From Argentina anserina (lineage: Eukaryota; Streptophyta; Magnoliopsida; Rosales; Rosaceae), in contig NC_065874.1 of the NCBI RefSeq assembly GCF_933775445.1, positions 25,490,501-25,554,500 of the forward strand: DNA of 64,000 nt, read 5' to 3'. Under the pieces are notes generated by a model that had not been told where the DNA came from, searched no databases, and saw only the letters and a program-made list of their open reading frames with translations. The number at the start of each line of letters is the position of its first letter. Positions within the stretch are counted from its first letter, which is position 1. This document shows positions 11,000 through 23,165 of this stretch, piece after piece. The position numbers and the translations under genes were made by a program.

Positions 11000-11606
11000 A
11001 AATATATAACTTATATGTATGATTAATCCGAGAACTTCTTCGGATATCATAAGAAAATAACTTTGGAATAAATGGAAATCCATATATATTTTCTAATGTT
11101 GATGTTTCTCATGTGTGATGCGTTTCTTACTTTAATATTTAGATCAGTTCAAACTACCAAGGAAATTAAATTTCGATAAATATCCCAGATTCTAGTTTTT
11201 TTTTGGTTAACCAGATTCTAGTCTTAAAAGGCTAGTTGGAGTTTGAATTTTTTTATATGCTACCGCAGTACCATGTGCAATACCTAATGGTCCCTATTAA
11301 TTGTTAATTTCGACATGTGAATTTATTATACTAAAATTATAATTTAACATATTTTTATTATTTGTGAAATGATCTTCATGGGTATTAATAATTTTTGAAC
11401 TAGGATTTAGAGTTTAGAGTTTAGGATTTTGGGTATTAGAGTGTAGGGTGTATGGTTTTAGAAAAAAACTCAAAAAAGTCTTTGACAAAATAGCTTAAAT
11501 ATTATATTAAATATTGCATGTCAAATTGTGATTAAAATGGTAAACCACTAAACATTACCACGTGATGATGCGGTTGCACTGCAAAATGGTGTGGCAAAAT
11601 GGTGTT
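11000..11606. other. Intergenic sequence between kiwellin copies
   Basis: This is AT-rich non-coding sequence. A run of ttagagtttagg-type repeats lies at 11400-11460; it is degenerate and not a telomere array. No gene was found. Confidence 0.5.
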
Positions 11607-11797
11607 GTAGACGCATAAAAATTGCAATATATAAGTAATGGGATACTACAACCGTTAAAGTGGTCGACGTTAGTTGCTGTGTGGAAATGTTCATAATCGG
11701 AAGAATCTACAACTGTATGGTTTCTTTTTTTCAGGAGTCCAGGACTCGATCAAAATCCAAGTGTTTTGCCAATTGTAGTACGTTGGTCCATAGGCTA
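11607..11797 (+). pseudogene. Kiwellin pseudogene 4, strongly decayed C-terminus
   Basis: Short blocks match the intact gene in the right order. A TTTxKVVD-type block (actacaaccgttaaagtggt) lies at about 11645. A GLDQNPSVLP block with an RWS end lies at about 11743-11790, where the intact gene reads [10 protein letters not shown] and TWSMA. The middle is deleted or scrambled and stops intervene. The PIF/Harbinger-like element starts six bases after its former stop codon. It is much older than pseudogenes 1 and 5. Confidence 0.75.
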
Positions 11798-11802
11798 AGT
11801 TA

Positions 11803-13482
11803 GGCCTAGTTTGGTACAGTTGTGCTGTGAGCAAAATGACTTTCGAACTTGTTGTGAGCAAAATGACTTTTGAATATGCTGTGAGAAAGTAATTGAAGTA
11901 TTTGGTAAACTGTTTTCATAAGTGATGTAAAAGCGAAAAACTTTTTTTTGCGTTTGGTAAGTTGTAAGCAAAATGGCTTTTAGTAGGTATAATTAACAAA
12001 ATATTAATTAATATTTGACACTATTATTAAAACAAACATAATGAATCATTCACCTACTCTAAATTATAAACTACGAGATTTTCCAGTTTTTAGGATAATT
12101 TTTTGCAAATATTTTGGATAATTGATAGTTGATAGACAGCTTGGTCTATGCCAGTTGGAACATGTTTGGGATCACAACTACCAAAGCTAATGCTAATCTC
12201 CATTGAACCTCAGAATTTGAGATAGCATTTTCTTTTCCAATCCAAATATTTTAATCTTCCTTTCTCATTCGTCTCTCCTTCACCAGCTTCCTCACTACCC
12301 TCACATCATCCCACTTTGCATACTATGCATACAAATTGGACATCGTAACACAAACAAATTCATCATCACCTCCCTACATGGTTATAGGGGTACACCTTTG
12401 CAGCTGTATTTTTGGTAACCATCAAACCTCATACTCTCCACCAGTACCGAGCAGTGCCCTCCAAACTGGGCTGTGCGTCCCAAAACCGATATTGAATATT
12501 AGCATCTCTGCTCTCCACATCTCCACTCTCTGTCCCATTCTAATTTGACTATGAAAGTGCTCAAGAGTCAGGTCAATTCCATATTCTTTAATCATTGATT
12601 CGAAGTACAGTGATTTGATTAAAGCTTCCTCATCCATCAGTCTATACACAAGCAAGCAAACAACCTGCATCACCAACCTACATTAGGAAGAAGAGAACAC
12701 CAGACAAGCAAGATCCTCATCTTCTTCTTCTTCACACACACGTACTTGTCGCGATCAAGCGTAAACAACTTGCCACTAGAAATCACCGGAAATCAGAAAT
12801 TGGGATCTTCTCCATTTTTCCAAATCTCAAACAACCCAAAAACCCAAATCCTCTTATTCTCATTTCCTTCTCTCTCTCGATCTTCCCTTTTGGGTCCTTT
12901 TCCCAGTTTATATAAAATAAATTGACCAAAAATTCTAATGAACAATCCAAACCCAATTCCCGAATCAACATAAATACCTCAAAGATCGAACATTTATCAT
13001 GAACAAGAATCAAATCATTAAACAAAACGTCATTATTCACAATAAATCATGAATGAGAGCTTGATTGAGGCTTCGATCGAATTCGGGTCGAATCCTGATG
13101 ATTTGATACATAAAGACAGAAGAAAGAGAGGCTAGAGGGTTATGGAGATAAGTGATGCTTCTACAATCGAGTGCAGCTGTGAAGGTCTTCGACTATGGTG
13201 AAGCCGTGAAGAAATATAGAGTTTTTGTAGGTTGGGGACTTGGGGTACATCATGTAATTCCATGAAGTTTCTAAGGGTACCCAGTTGAATTTTGAAAATT
13301 TCATTTAATCATCGCTACAGTAGTTCCGTGTTTTTTGATAAAAGCGACTTTCAATTTTCAAAAGCTACCTCTTTCTAGCTTTTGAATTTCAATTGTTGGG
13401 GAAATCTACTAAACACCATATATCAACCCCAAAAGCTGAAGCCACCCCAAAAGCCATTCCAAAAGCCCTCCCAAACTGGGCC
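11803..13482. mobile_element. PIF/Harbinger-like non-autonomous transposon
   Basis: The 1680-base segment begins GGCCTAGTTTGG and ends with the inverted match CCAAACTGGGCC. It is flanked by TTA at 11800-11802 and 13483-13485. A TTA duplication with GGCC..GTTTGG termini is typical of PIF/Harbinger elements. Subterminal copies of agcaaaatgacttt and, inverted, aaaagcc motifs support it. No transposase was recognised; the ORFs inside (12336-13040) are short and lack motifs. The terminal match is only about 12 bases. Confidence 0.6.
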
Positions 13483-13485
13483 TTA

Positions 13486-15990
13486 GTAAGCTAGCTAGCT
13501 CTTCTGTTTGTAGAACATGTATAGTACAGTTTACACTGACTGGTATCAGTAATGAAAGAACTAATAATTGGATATAATAAAAAATACAATTAAAGGACAT
13601 CTTCTAACACTCTTATTCAAAAACACTTTATTTTTTTTACTCAAATAAGGTCAATATTGCTTCAGCAACCGCCATATGAATACCTAAATTACTCTTGCAG
13701 CCATCCCAAATTCTCTCTTCCTCCCCGAGGCCTCTCTCGCATTTCCTCATCGACCTCAACTTCCCAAAATCCGAATCCACCACCCCAATTCATCCCTTGT
13801 CGGCGCCACTTGTCCCCAAAATCATCGTCTTTCAGTTTATAGCCACATGCAGGGACAACCTCCACCGCGTCATAACTCGCACCTTCCTCTACCTTTGGTT
13901 CCAGCTCTATCATGCGCAACCTCGCCGATCTACTCCCTTCCGGTTCAACCTCACCGATCAACTCCCTTCGGTTCAACCTCGCTGATCTCCTCCCTTCCGG
14001 CTCCATCTCGTCATCTACTTCAACTTTGGCCAAAAGACGGCGTTGTCACAATCACCTAGTTAATGATGCCGATTTGTGCCGACGACACCTACACTGACGC
14101 CGACATGTCTCTCTCTCTCTCTCTAGATCCTAGGGCAGACTATAGGAATTCGACCTTGCTTCGATGAGGCAAAAGCATGATGTCGACGCAGGTGATGATT
14201 CTGTCGCTGAAGCCATGACAATGCCTCTCGGCGACGGAGGCCCGAATCCTCGATGACAAAGGCTTCATCTATATTTGATGGATCTTAGTTTGTTTTGGAG
14301 AAATCAAGATTCATTCTTTAGATGGTGAAGGCGACCTCGAACCACAACAATCGGCGGCGGCGGGGCCGGTTTGAACCAGGTAAGTGAGCCTTTCAAGGCT
14401 TTTGAACACTAACTATTAATTTGGCTAGTAGCTTTGTTTTTGGTTGGTAGTATCTTTATATGTTGTTGGAAGTGGCTTTTTTTTTGTCTTTAGTAGTAGT
14501 AGTTTCTGATGATGCTGATAGTAACTATAGCTTTGTACGGTAGTGGTTTTCTTTGCCTTTGGTTGTAACTTTTGATGATGGTGATAGTAACTATATCTTT
14601 ATACAATAGTGACTTTCTTTGCTTTTGGTAATAGTTTTCTTTCCATTTGGTAGTGGCTTTCTTTACCTTTAGTAGTGGCTTTCTTTCTCTTTGGTAGTAG
14701 TTTTTCATAGTAGCTTTCATTCGCTTGAATATCTTGGTACTAGTTTTGTTTCTCACTGATAATATCTTTAGTATGCAGTATTAGTAGATTTTGCTTGACT
14801 CGGTAGTAGATTTTGAAATTTCGTCAGAAGTTGTCGGAAATCTAATTGTAGTAGCTTTTATTGCTAGCGATAGTATCTTTTCATACCTGTGATAGTATCT
14901 TTTTTGACATTACATGAGATTGTTGGAAATCTTGCTGGAGTCGGCCGGAAGTTGCCGAAACATGGCCGGAGTCGGCTGGGACCTCACCGGAGTCAGCAAA
15001 AAGTCACCGGGACCTTGCCGGAGTCGGCCGGGATCTCACCAGAGTCCTTGCTAGCCTAGCTATGGAGGAGAGAATATTTGGGTGTTTTAGAATTCTAGTG
15101 GCAATCTATAATTTCCTTCAACTTTAATGCCTATAATGGAAACCATTTATGAGAAAATGGTCTTATGTGGGAAATAATGTTTGAGTTTGAGTGTCCTTAT
15201 TTAAAAATATGAGTCATGAAGTGGCTTTATGTGTAATTGGCCCTATAAATTAAGGTTTAATCGTAATAATTTGCGATACAAATTTCTGTAAAGATCTTAT
15301 TGTACTACAAAGACGAACTCAAATATATGTTAATTACACTCAAATATATAATTGCTAATTAGATAGTCTTTTATACCAATTTTAATACAAATCGATCTTC
15401 AGAATTTACATGCACGCTGCACTAACAAATTCCGGCCAGCCAATAACACTGTTGTTACTGCTCTCATAATGCTTTTACTAACATCGTGTATTGTTTTGAT
15501 TACGTTACGGACGTTAGATAGATGCACAATGCATCTAGCTCATCGTATCCATCTATTTTACTTCCCGAGGAATGTGTGTTTTAGTGGTCTAGCAACTTTG
15601 CCAAACTTTTTGCATTACTGCTGGTTTACGTTAGATATATATAGCTTGGATTCTGCTCATTTTAGACTACAATGGTTCCGTGGCGTAGTAACTTTGCCAA
15701 TTTCCGGTTTCGTTGCCAATGGAATATAATGGTAATTAAACAGGGTGATATTACGATGGTAATTAAGCACCTTATAAGCTTACTCGATCTTCTAGCTGCT
15801 GAAGTGCCGAATTGAACTGCTAGCATAATTGAAGGGCTTAAAGTTGTTGATTCCCTCGGCGCACAAGGTATAACATTTGCCTCTGATTCCAAGTGCTTTC
15901 TCTTCCAATTCAACTCCAGGTGATTGGAAAGTTAAAAATTTGTTCAAACAAGCCCGATACCTAGTTATTTGTAAGCTCATCTTTAGCTAT
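13486..15990. other. Unassigned 2.5 kb with tandem-like tracts
   Basis: 13486-13600 looks like old 3' flank of kiwellin pseudogene 4. 13690-14100 is CT/CCG-rich with many short overlapping ORFs in both strands but no recognisable domain. 14440-14900 is a degenerate tandem tract of tagtagtggctttctttg-like units. 14930-15060 repeats ccggagtcggccgggacc-like units. 15060-15990 is AT-rich with no gene seen. Similar cact..ataagg motifs near 13600 and inverted near 15210 hint at a decayed non-autonomous transposon, without clean ends. Confidence 0.4.
14440..14900. repeat. Degenerate tandem repeat of T-rich units
   Basis: Units resembling tagtggctttctttgccttt recur with variable spacing. The frame at 14490-14756 on the minus strand (Lys/Tyr-rich) merely translates these units. 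Confidence 0.55.
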
Positions 15991-15996
15991 TGGATC

Positions 15997-17180
15997 ATGA
16001 ATTCATCAATCCCTAGAGTTACTCAGACTACTGTATATCTTCCGAACATCCTATTGGATGATTCAAACTATTCTACTTGGCTATTTCACCTTGCATCCTT
16101 TTGGGTGGTTAGAATCTCTATGGACTTGTGGATGTAATGATTCCTTGTCCACCAGAGTTTGTTCAATGACACTCCAACTCTGAATAGTGCCTATGTTTCT
16201 TGAAAAACTCAAGATCAGAGTATTGTCAATATGATAGGTCACACCTTGAGTCCGGTAGCTATGTCTTGCGTTGTAGGCAGTAGCTCTGCTTGTGAGATGT
16301 GGATCAATTTGCGCAACAAGTTTGCTGCTCCTAATCGTCATAATATTCTTCAGCTTAAGTCTACTATGTAGAGTCTAAAGAAAGGGAATGATAGTATTGA
16401 GGTCTATTTGGACAAAATTAAAGCTGCTAGAGATGCACTGGCTACTGTTGGAGTGTTTCTTGATGGTGAAGAGATTGTGGTGACTGTTCTTAGAGGTTTG
16501 CCATCTGAATATGCTGCAATTAAGACAGTAATTAGAGCTCAGTTTGTCATTTGCTCTATTGGTGAATTGAAGACATTGCTTAAAGTTGCTGAAGTGGATA
16601 TTGAGAATGAAGCTACTCCTAATGGTCCTCTTTCTGCTATGGTTGCACAAGTAAGCTCATCTGGAGCATTATCATCCAATTCTGGTCATAATGAAGTGTG
16701 AGCTACTCTACTGCTCCAATGGTTCTTGTTTCCAATCAACCTCCCACTGTTCCTCATGGATTTGCTCCATATGGCTTCTCTATACTGAATTCTTTTGATC
16801 CAGCAGTGAACATGAATGCTTTCTATGCTACTGGCAGAGGTACTCCAAGATTCAACAATGTGGTAGGGGGTTCAATTCTAGTAGAGGCAATGGTTATAAT
16901 AATAACAATGAAGGTTTCAATAACAAAAATGTTGGCCATAATGCAGGGTCCAACAATGGTAGAGGGTATAACAACAATGGAGTGGTATGCCAAGTCTGTG
17001 GCAGGAATGGTCATGGTGCAAGAACATGTATCTTTGTTCACTCTACTTAATCAGCAAAGTTTCAACAATAATAGTCAAGGTAACAATAACAATGGTGGAG
17101 GTTATAACAACAATTGAAGAGGTTGTCAAATGTGTGGCAGAAACAATCACTCTACTGACAAATGCTACTATCTTGTTGGT
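15997..17180 (+). pseudogene. Copia 1 gag remnant with two zinc knuckles
   Basis: The reading begins MNSSIPRVTQTT, with LDDSNYSTWLF of the UBN2-type Copia gag at the start. It continues through a conserved stretch at 16408-16701 (EIVVTVLRGLPSEYAAIK) and ends in an Asn-rich tail. Two CCHC zinc knuckles are visible in different frames, CQVCGRNGHGARTC near 16988 and CQMCGRNNHSTDKC near 17127. In-frame stops (16135, 16370) and frameshifts show it is non-functional. Confidence 0.8.
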
Positions 17181-17849
17181 TTTCCCAACCACAATCAGCA
17201 AAACAAGAACAATGGCAATGGTAATGGTGCAAGCAATGAGGCCATGAATACTAATGCAATTACAACAATGCTAGTTGCATCAAATCTGAATCAACATGCT
17301 CTTCAATATTGGTTAGATGATACAGGTCCCACTAATCACATGACTAATGAAGTTCAACTTCTTAACCATATTGCTCCCTATCCTCATGGTAACACTGTTC
17401 AAGTTTGTAATGGTAATCATTTGAATATTACTCATAATGGTAGAGCAATTCTTGGTTTGCTTAAACTTTAGGATGATCTTTTAATTCTTGACTTGGATGC
17501 TCATCTTTTGTTCATTTATAAGTTATGCAAAGATAATAATTGTTCTGTTTGGTTTGATGAATTTATGTGTGTGATTCAAGACAAGGTGTAGGGGATAATA
17601 TTGTACTAAGGACTGAGTAAGCAAGGATTGTATCCAATTCCACTTGACCTGAAGTTTTTGAAGTCTGCAAGTCATTCAAGTGGAGTTGTTTCTTCAAAGT
17701 CTACAACTTATCTGGGAAAGTGTGTGAAGAAATCTGTCTGGCACAAAAGACTAGAGCATCCATGTAATGAAGTTGTGAGTAGGATGTTAAATAAAAGCAA
17801 TATTGTTGCAAATGTTGATAAAGATAGTTTAGTTTGTGAAGGTTGTTTG
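17181..17849 (+). pseudogene. Copia 1 protease and integrase zinc-binding remnant
   Basis: WLDDTGPTNHMT at about 17310 carries the aspartic protease D-T-G motif. The integrase pre-domain follows, with the first zinc ligands (WHKRLEHP near 17740) and CEGC at 17840. The frame is then interrupted by the hAT MITE in the middle of the CEGCLFGK motif. Stops occur at 17471 and near 17590. Confidence 0.8.
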
Positions 17850-18266
17850 TAGGGGTGGGAGTTGGTACGAATCGGTAAATTGTCTTTGTCCCATACCGAA
17901 CTTAATATCAAAATTTTATAAACGGTACGGTTCGGTATATATATAATTCGTACCAAATATATAAAATATATTAAATATATGCATTTTCAATATTTTTTTT
18001 TAGTTTTTTAGCTCTACATAGTACTTTTAAAGACTTAGAATGTTAATTTATATTAGCTAATAATTATAAAAAGATAGAAATACATGCAAAAGTGTACAAA
18101 TTTACCGAACCGAACCCATCCCGAATCGATATGTACGGGTTCGGTTTGGTATTATGTTTCGAATTTACGATCCCGAACTAAAACCGAAACCGAAACCGAA
18201 ACCAAATAAATTATCGGTATCGGTATCGGCCGAATTCCGAACCGAACCATACCAGTCCCAGTCCTA
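17850..18266. mobile_element. hAT-type MITE, 417 bases, in Copia 1
   Basis: The element begins taggggtggg and ends tcccagtccta, giving imperfect inverted ends. It is flanked by a perfect 8-base duplication, gttgtttg (17842-17849 and 18267-18274). An 8-base duplication and the GGGGTGGG terminus are typical of plant hAT MITEs. Inside are runs of accgaa. Removing one duplicate restores the CEGC-LFGK order of the integrase around it, so the insertion postdates the Copia element. Confidence 0.9.
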
Positions 18267-19544
18267 GTTGTTTGTTTGGCAAATTTCAAAAATTACCTTT
18301 TAAGAATTCAGAGACTAAGAATGTAGTTCCTTTTGAACTTGTTCATAGTGATGTATGGGGTCCTGCTCCCTATACCTCTATTGATGAATATAGATACTTT
18401 GTGTTGTTTGTTGATGACTATACTCGTTACAGTTGGATATTCCCTATAAAAAATAAAAGTGAGGTTTTCTCATATTTTCAGTCTTTTCATGCTTTTATGC
18501 AAAACTAATTTTCTGCAAGGATTAAGGTTTTTAGATCTGATGGAGGAGGAGAATATACGACCAATGTTTTTTAACAGTTTCTTAGTGATAAAGGTACACT
18601 GCATCAGGTTTCTTGTCCTATACACCACAACAAAATAGTGTGTGTGAAAGGAAGAATATGCATCTAAGTGAAACAGCAGTCACTTTATTGCAGACTGCAT
18701 TTTTACCAAGAAAAGTTTGGTATCATGCCTGTGATCTTAATGCATACTTGATAATAGAATGCCTCTATACTTCACATGGATTCTCCCTTTGAGAGACTTT
18801 ACAAGACTAAACCCGTTTTGGACGTTATCAAGACCTTTGGCTGTGAATGTTATCCATTTCTAGCTACTAGAACAGACAAGCTGCAACCCAAAACAGCTAG
18901 GTGTATTTTTTCTGGGTTTTGCTACTGGATATAAATGTTATATCTATTATAATCTACTTACAGGAAAATATATTATTTCTAGACATGTAATATTTGATGA
19001 GGGATATTTTCCATATGCTCATAATCAGTCTAGTTCTTCAGCTGTATTTACTGCAAGTAATGCTAGCAGCACAGCTCCAATACTCCCTCCTAGCTTTACT
19101 CATACTCAGTCCTCAACACAGTATTCCAACCTTGCATCTTCTCCACACATCTCATCAAATCCAGGTCAGTTTTTATCTTATGATATTTCTCCATCAATTC
19201 CTTTAGCTACTCGTGCCACTACTTCTAGTCCAGTTTTATCTGCTTTATCTCCTGTGTCATGTTCTCCACAAGCATTTGATACTAATGCTCATACTAACAT
19301 TAATTTTGAGGAAGATAATGGACTAGTTCAAGTTGAGACTCAAACTGGAGATGGTTATGTTTCCATAGTTCTTAACATAAATTCTTCTCAACCAAGATGT
19401 CAAGTTTTTGAAACCAATGTTCTACATCCAGTTGATGGTCTTATTAATCATGCTATGTTAACCAGATGGAAACGAGGAATCTCAAAGAAGAAATGCTTAT
19501 TGTCTCCTGTTTCTTCATCTTCTTCCTCAGATCCAAGCTTGGTA
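18267..19544 (+). pseudogene. Copia 1 integrase core and linker remnant
   Basis: The open part (18272-18508) has HSDVWGPAP with the first catalytic Asp and FVDDYTRYSW. SDGGGEY (second Asp) is near 18538. A degenerate QQNSVCERKN with the catalytic Glu is near 18630-18655. Downstream to 19544 is the Ser/Thr-rich linker before the reverse transcriptase. Frameshifts and stops break the core after 18508. Confidence 0.82.
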
Positions 19545-21871
19545 TGACATACCCGCTCCCAGATTTCTCTTGAAATCTGAGATGGGCCTGTGTAGCCCAA
19601 AATTAGAGAACGATTATGTCGAAAATTCTGCATAACCTCCTCTAAAATTTGGCTACCCCAAAACCTGTAACTCAATTAATACACTTCTAATAACACAATT
19701 CTAACATCCTAACTACAAGACCTTTGGTCATTCACCTCAACTACTCTCCAACAACCCTCAATGAACATAATACATCATTTATCTCTTCTCCAATATTTCC
19801 ATGCAACAAAAATTAATCTATAACTCAGTTAACCAACATACAGGCACGCTTGATGATTGAGTTGATATACCCTTGACGTGAGTATTGCACCGACCTCAGC
19901 AACGCTAACCTGGACAAAACAGAAAACTAAAGAGCCCAAGAAAAACATAAAAAACGTGAGATAAACTCAGTGAGAGGACAAAAATAATCCAATTGTGAAA
20001 ACGGTTCCTCATAAAACTTAATTCCTTAAAATCAGTTCTCTTTCGCAAACTGTCTTGCATGCAATTTTTTAAACCTTTATGGCGAAAATAGATCATTGAT
20101 TTATAAAACACTTGAACTACTTCATGTCTTTAAGAACTGTATTATATAATAAACTCATAGTGGAAGTAAGATAATGAAATCTCATAAGGAAGATGAGGCT
20201 GAGGATATGTGTTATTTCTTGAAAACTAGATCTCTAAAATATTTGATAAATTGAAGGCTGTATCAATCTTGTACCCAAAACTAAATTGGACCTACACATA
20301 AATTGACTGAGTCAAAATTACACAGAGCGTGGCGGACTACTGGTCATGCACTAATGTTGAGTTCGTACTCAACATAAACAGAGCGGAGGTGAGGGATAGC
20401 TGGTCGTACACCTGTGCGCATCAGGCAGAGCGGGGGTAACTGGTCATGCACTTGTGCTTCCGTCAATACACAAGCAGAGTGAGGTGGTATACGTGCACGT
20501 AACCGAAGAAAACTAGATAACTGTATTGTTGTACTGTTGGGGTTGGGTACTCGTAAAGTAATTAGAACAAATCTCTTTTCTTTCTCTGAATACGACTTCC
20601 TGAATCTCCGAAACTCAATAAGATAAATGACAATAATCGTAGAAAATGTATGACATTCTTATTCGTTGATCATGTCCCTTTATATAGCTAAATGAGATGA
20701 TACTGGAAAGAATGCGATATGATTCCGTTGATCGTGCCCCCTTTTTATGATTAAAGGAGAGGATACTGAAATAAAAATAGGATATCATTCTTTGTCAATA
20801 TAATCAACTTAGTTACTCAAAAACTTAATAAAACTTCATGCAAAGTAGATCAAATAATAAGGAACTCATTAAAACATTCGGAAACTTATTCTACTTTTGA
20901 AAGCTAAGTAACTTTACTGTAAGTATAATGAATTCTCATAAAAATGAAATAGTTAAATTTAAAAAATTTAAGCCAAATAAATAATTGCATGCACTTCTTA
21001 AAAAAAACAAAGTCTAACTCACTGTTTAAGGCTTAAACCTGACAATGCCCAAAATATCCTTCGCATATCTCAATAGTGACAAACTTTCCTTTTTTCAGTA
21101 ACTGGAGTCCCTTCTTAACAACATAACACTCCCTAATGAGGTGCCTAAAATAGGTGGATCGGTGGCCGGAGTTATAGGTTTGATCGGAAATGGGGAATTC
21201 CTCTTTTTGAATTCGATCTCTTTCAGAAACTAGCGTATGTAAGTTTTGTGAATTAAAATTGATGAAGGGAAGGAAGAGGGAGGTTTTTATGGTGGCGTGC
21301 CAGCGAGAAATTCGAGGACAACGACACTACATCTTGGGGAGGCCGGAGCTCTAAGCCTCGGTCTCTCTATCTCTCTATTTCATCGGGGAGGAAAGAGGGG
21401 AGAAGAAAAGAAAAGGGTGCGGCCGAGAATGTGGGATAAGAAAATAAAAAGATTAGGGCATCATGGTGAAATTACCTTATTGTCCTTAAAGAACCATTAA
21501 ATCCAAATTTAATGCTCAACTTCAGTTGCTAACAACTTTTACATACGATAACCATTTTAAGCATGTCATATGTCTGTGAACTCATATGGACGAGCACTAT
21601 GACTTTTGTGAAGAAAATTTTCAGATATAAGTGACGAGTTAAAAGTCAGCTCTTGAACCATAGCAACTTAATCGATTTTCAAACTTTTGGCTCTCAAAAC
21701 TCAATTCACTTTTGAACAAGGACTACGTAGGTGGTGTAGAATAAAGACTTTTACATACGAACGTTCAAATAATTCCCAATAATTACGAGAATTATGGAAT
21801 GAAAGTTCGGGTTATACATGCCCATAGTTCTTAAATTAAGGAAAATGTTTTCTGAGGTACGGGGTGTTACA
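19545..21871 (-). mobile_element. Solo LTR of a Tekay-like Ty3 element, 2.3 kb
   Basis: The block starts TGACATACCCGC and ends GGTGTTACA; read on the minus strand it begins TGTAACACCCCG, a common Ty3 LTR start. It is flanked by the 5-base duplication tggta (19540-19544 and 21872-21876). It interrupts the Copia 1 frame, which resumes directly after it. There is no internal region, so it is a solo LTR left by LTR-LTR recombination. The part at 21540-21660 resembles 1740-1860 of the left-edge LTR (for example gacgagc.ctac.acttt.gtgaaga), so it belongs to a related but diverged family. ORFs inside are chance. Confidence 0.88.
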
Positions 21872-21876
21872 TGGTA

Positions 21877-22514
21877 TAACCAGTGAGTTATAAAAAGGCT
21901 TTAGCTATTCCTCAGTGGAAATATGCTATGCAAGAGGAGTACAATGCTTTGATGCAACAATAAACATGGTCTTTGGTTCCTTTACATCCTAACAAGAATT
22001 TAGTGTCTTGCAAGTGGATTTTTAAGTTGAAGAAAAATGCTAATGGCACAGTTGCTCGACATAAAGCACGATTAGTTGCTAGAGGTTTTAGTCAAGAGTA
22101 TGGTGTTGACTATGAAGAAACTTTTTCTCCTATGGCGAGACACACAATTGTTCGTTTGATTATTAGCTTAGCTGCTTATTTTGGCTGGAAGCTTTATCAA
22201 CTTGATGTTAAAAATGTTTTCTTTCATGGTCAACTACATGAGGAGGTCTATATGGCTCAACCTGGAGGTTTTGAAGATTCTGTACATCCCTCTCATGTCT
22301 GCATACTTCAGAAATCTCTATATGGTCTCAAGCAAGCTCCTAGGGATTGGAATGACATGTTTACATCTTTTTTGCCATCTTTTTTACCTAGCCTTGGATT
22401 TAAGTCGTCTCATGCTGATCCCTCTCTTTTCATTTTGCATTCTGGCTCCTCTAGAATATATTTACTGCTCTATGTGGATGATATTATTCTTATTGGCAAT
22501 GACGAAGAGTTGGC
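21877..22514 (+). pseudogene. Copia 1 reverse transcriptase, truncated after YVDD
   Basis: The start of the domain (SYKKALAIPQWKYAMQEEY) is followed by a stop at 21961. The long frame from 21973 then covers WIFKLKKN, RHKARLVARGFSQ, DYEETFSPMA, QLDVKNVFFHG, EEVYMAQPGGF, LYGLKQAPRDW and the catalytic LLYVDDIILIG. About ten residues later the Copia sequence ends. The last 30 or so codons of the frame (to 22626) are antisense kiwellin, so the frame is a chimera produced by the junction. Confidence 0.88.
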
Positions 22515-22517
22515 TAA

Positions 22518-23033
22518 CTATACCATGGCCCAGGTCACCGGAAAAACACCTTTATTTGTATCAAGTCCCAAAGCCTTCCACACAGCTACAGACCCATCCA
22601 TGATGTTGTTCCTGCACGGCATCTGACCGGCATGCATCTTATCACATCCAGCACGAGAATCACATTTTCGTCCACCACTTTCGCGGTCGTAGTCTTCCCA
22701 TTACTTGTTGTGATTCTTATCATCTTCCCACATCGCGATTTATTATCAAACTACCCAGTAGCTAGAGAGTGCCACAATCCTCTCACTGTTTGAATGAAAT
22801 TTTCCAGTACAATATGACGGTCCTCCTCCATCACCACCTTCGCTGAAATCGTTGAGTGTGAGTAAGGCTTTGGTGGCTGATGTTACAGGCGGTGAACAAG
22901 TGTATTTAGGGTATGACTTCCCTTTGCAAACCAGAGTCCCTGAGGTAATACAAGTTTGTGCGTTTGATGGGAGATGATAGCGAGGACAAGGGAAAGAAAA
23001 ACGAACAACTTCAAGCTCGCCATTTGAGGGATC
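22518..23033 (-). pseudogene. Kiwellin pseudogene 5, near full length
   Basis: On the minus strand it starts [17 protein letters not shown] at 23033, as in the intact short form. It continues through [34 protein letters not shown] and [11 protein letters not shown] to TWAMV and a TAG stop at 22518. A short deletion at the signal-peptide cleavage site shifts the frame. An insertion in the LSTGW block (agctactggg) shifts it again. A base insertion near VVDE shifts it a third time. The promoter block upstream is shared with the intact gene but is split by a Mutator-like element at 23166. Its end abuts truncated Copia 1. Confidence 0.9.
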
Positions 23034-23165
23034 GGTTAGAGAAATGTTGAGTGTAGGGTGTGAGAAATGAGATTGTGTGCACTCTTATTTTTACTAATGA
23101 AAATCATATTTTTACCTAAAAATTAATTACAGTCTAACTGATAATATCTTCAGGCTAAATATATC

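Larger units (their letters stand above)
15991..22514 (+). mobile_element. Decayed Copia retrotransposon 1, without LTRs
   Basis: Gag, protease, integrase and reverse transcriptase remnants follow in Copia order on the plus strand. They are split by stops, frameshifts, a hAT MITE (17850-18266) and a solo LTR (19545-21871). No LTR, primer binding site or polypurine tract was found. The element stops abruptly just after the catalytic YVDD motif of the reverse transcriptase, where kiwellin pseudogene 5 begins on the other strand. The 3' third is therefore deleted and the 5' LTR is missing or unrecognisable. Confidence 0.85.

Noticed and set aside
11395..11460. Telomere-like ttagagtttagg run
   Set aside because: It is degenerate and short, and such sequences are common in plant non-coding DNA.
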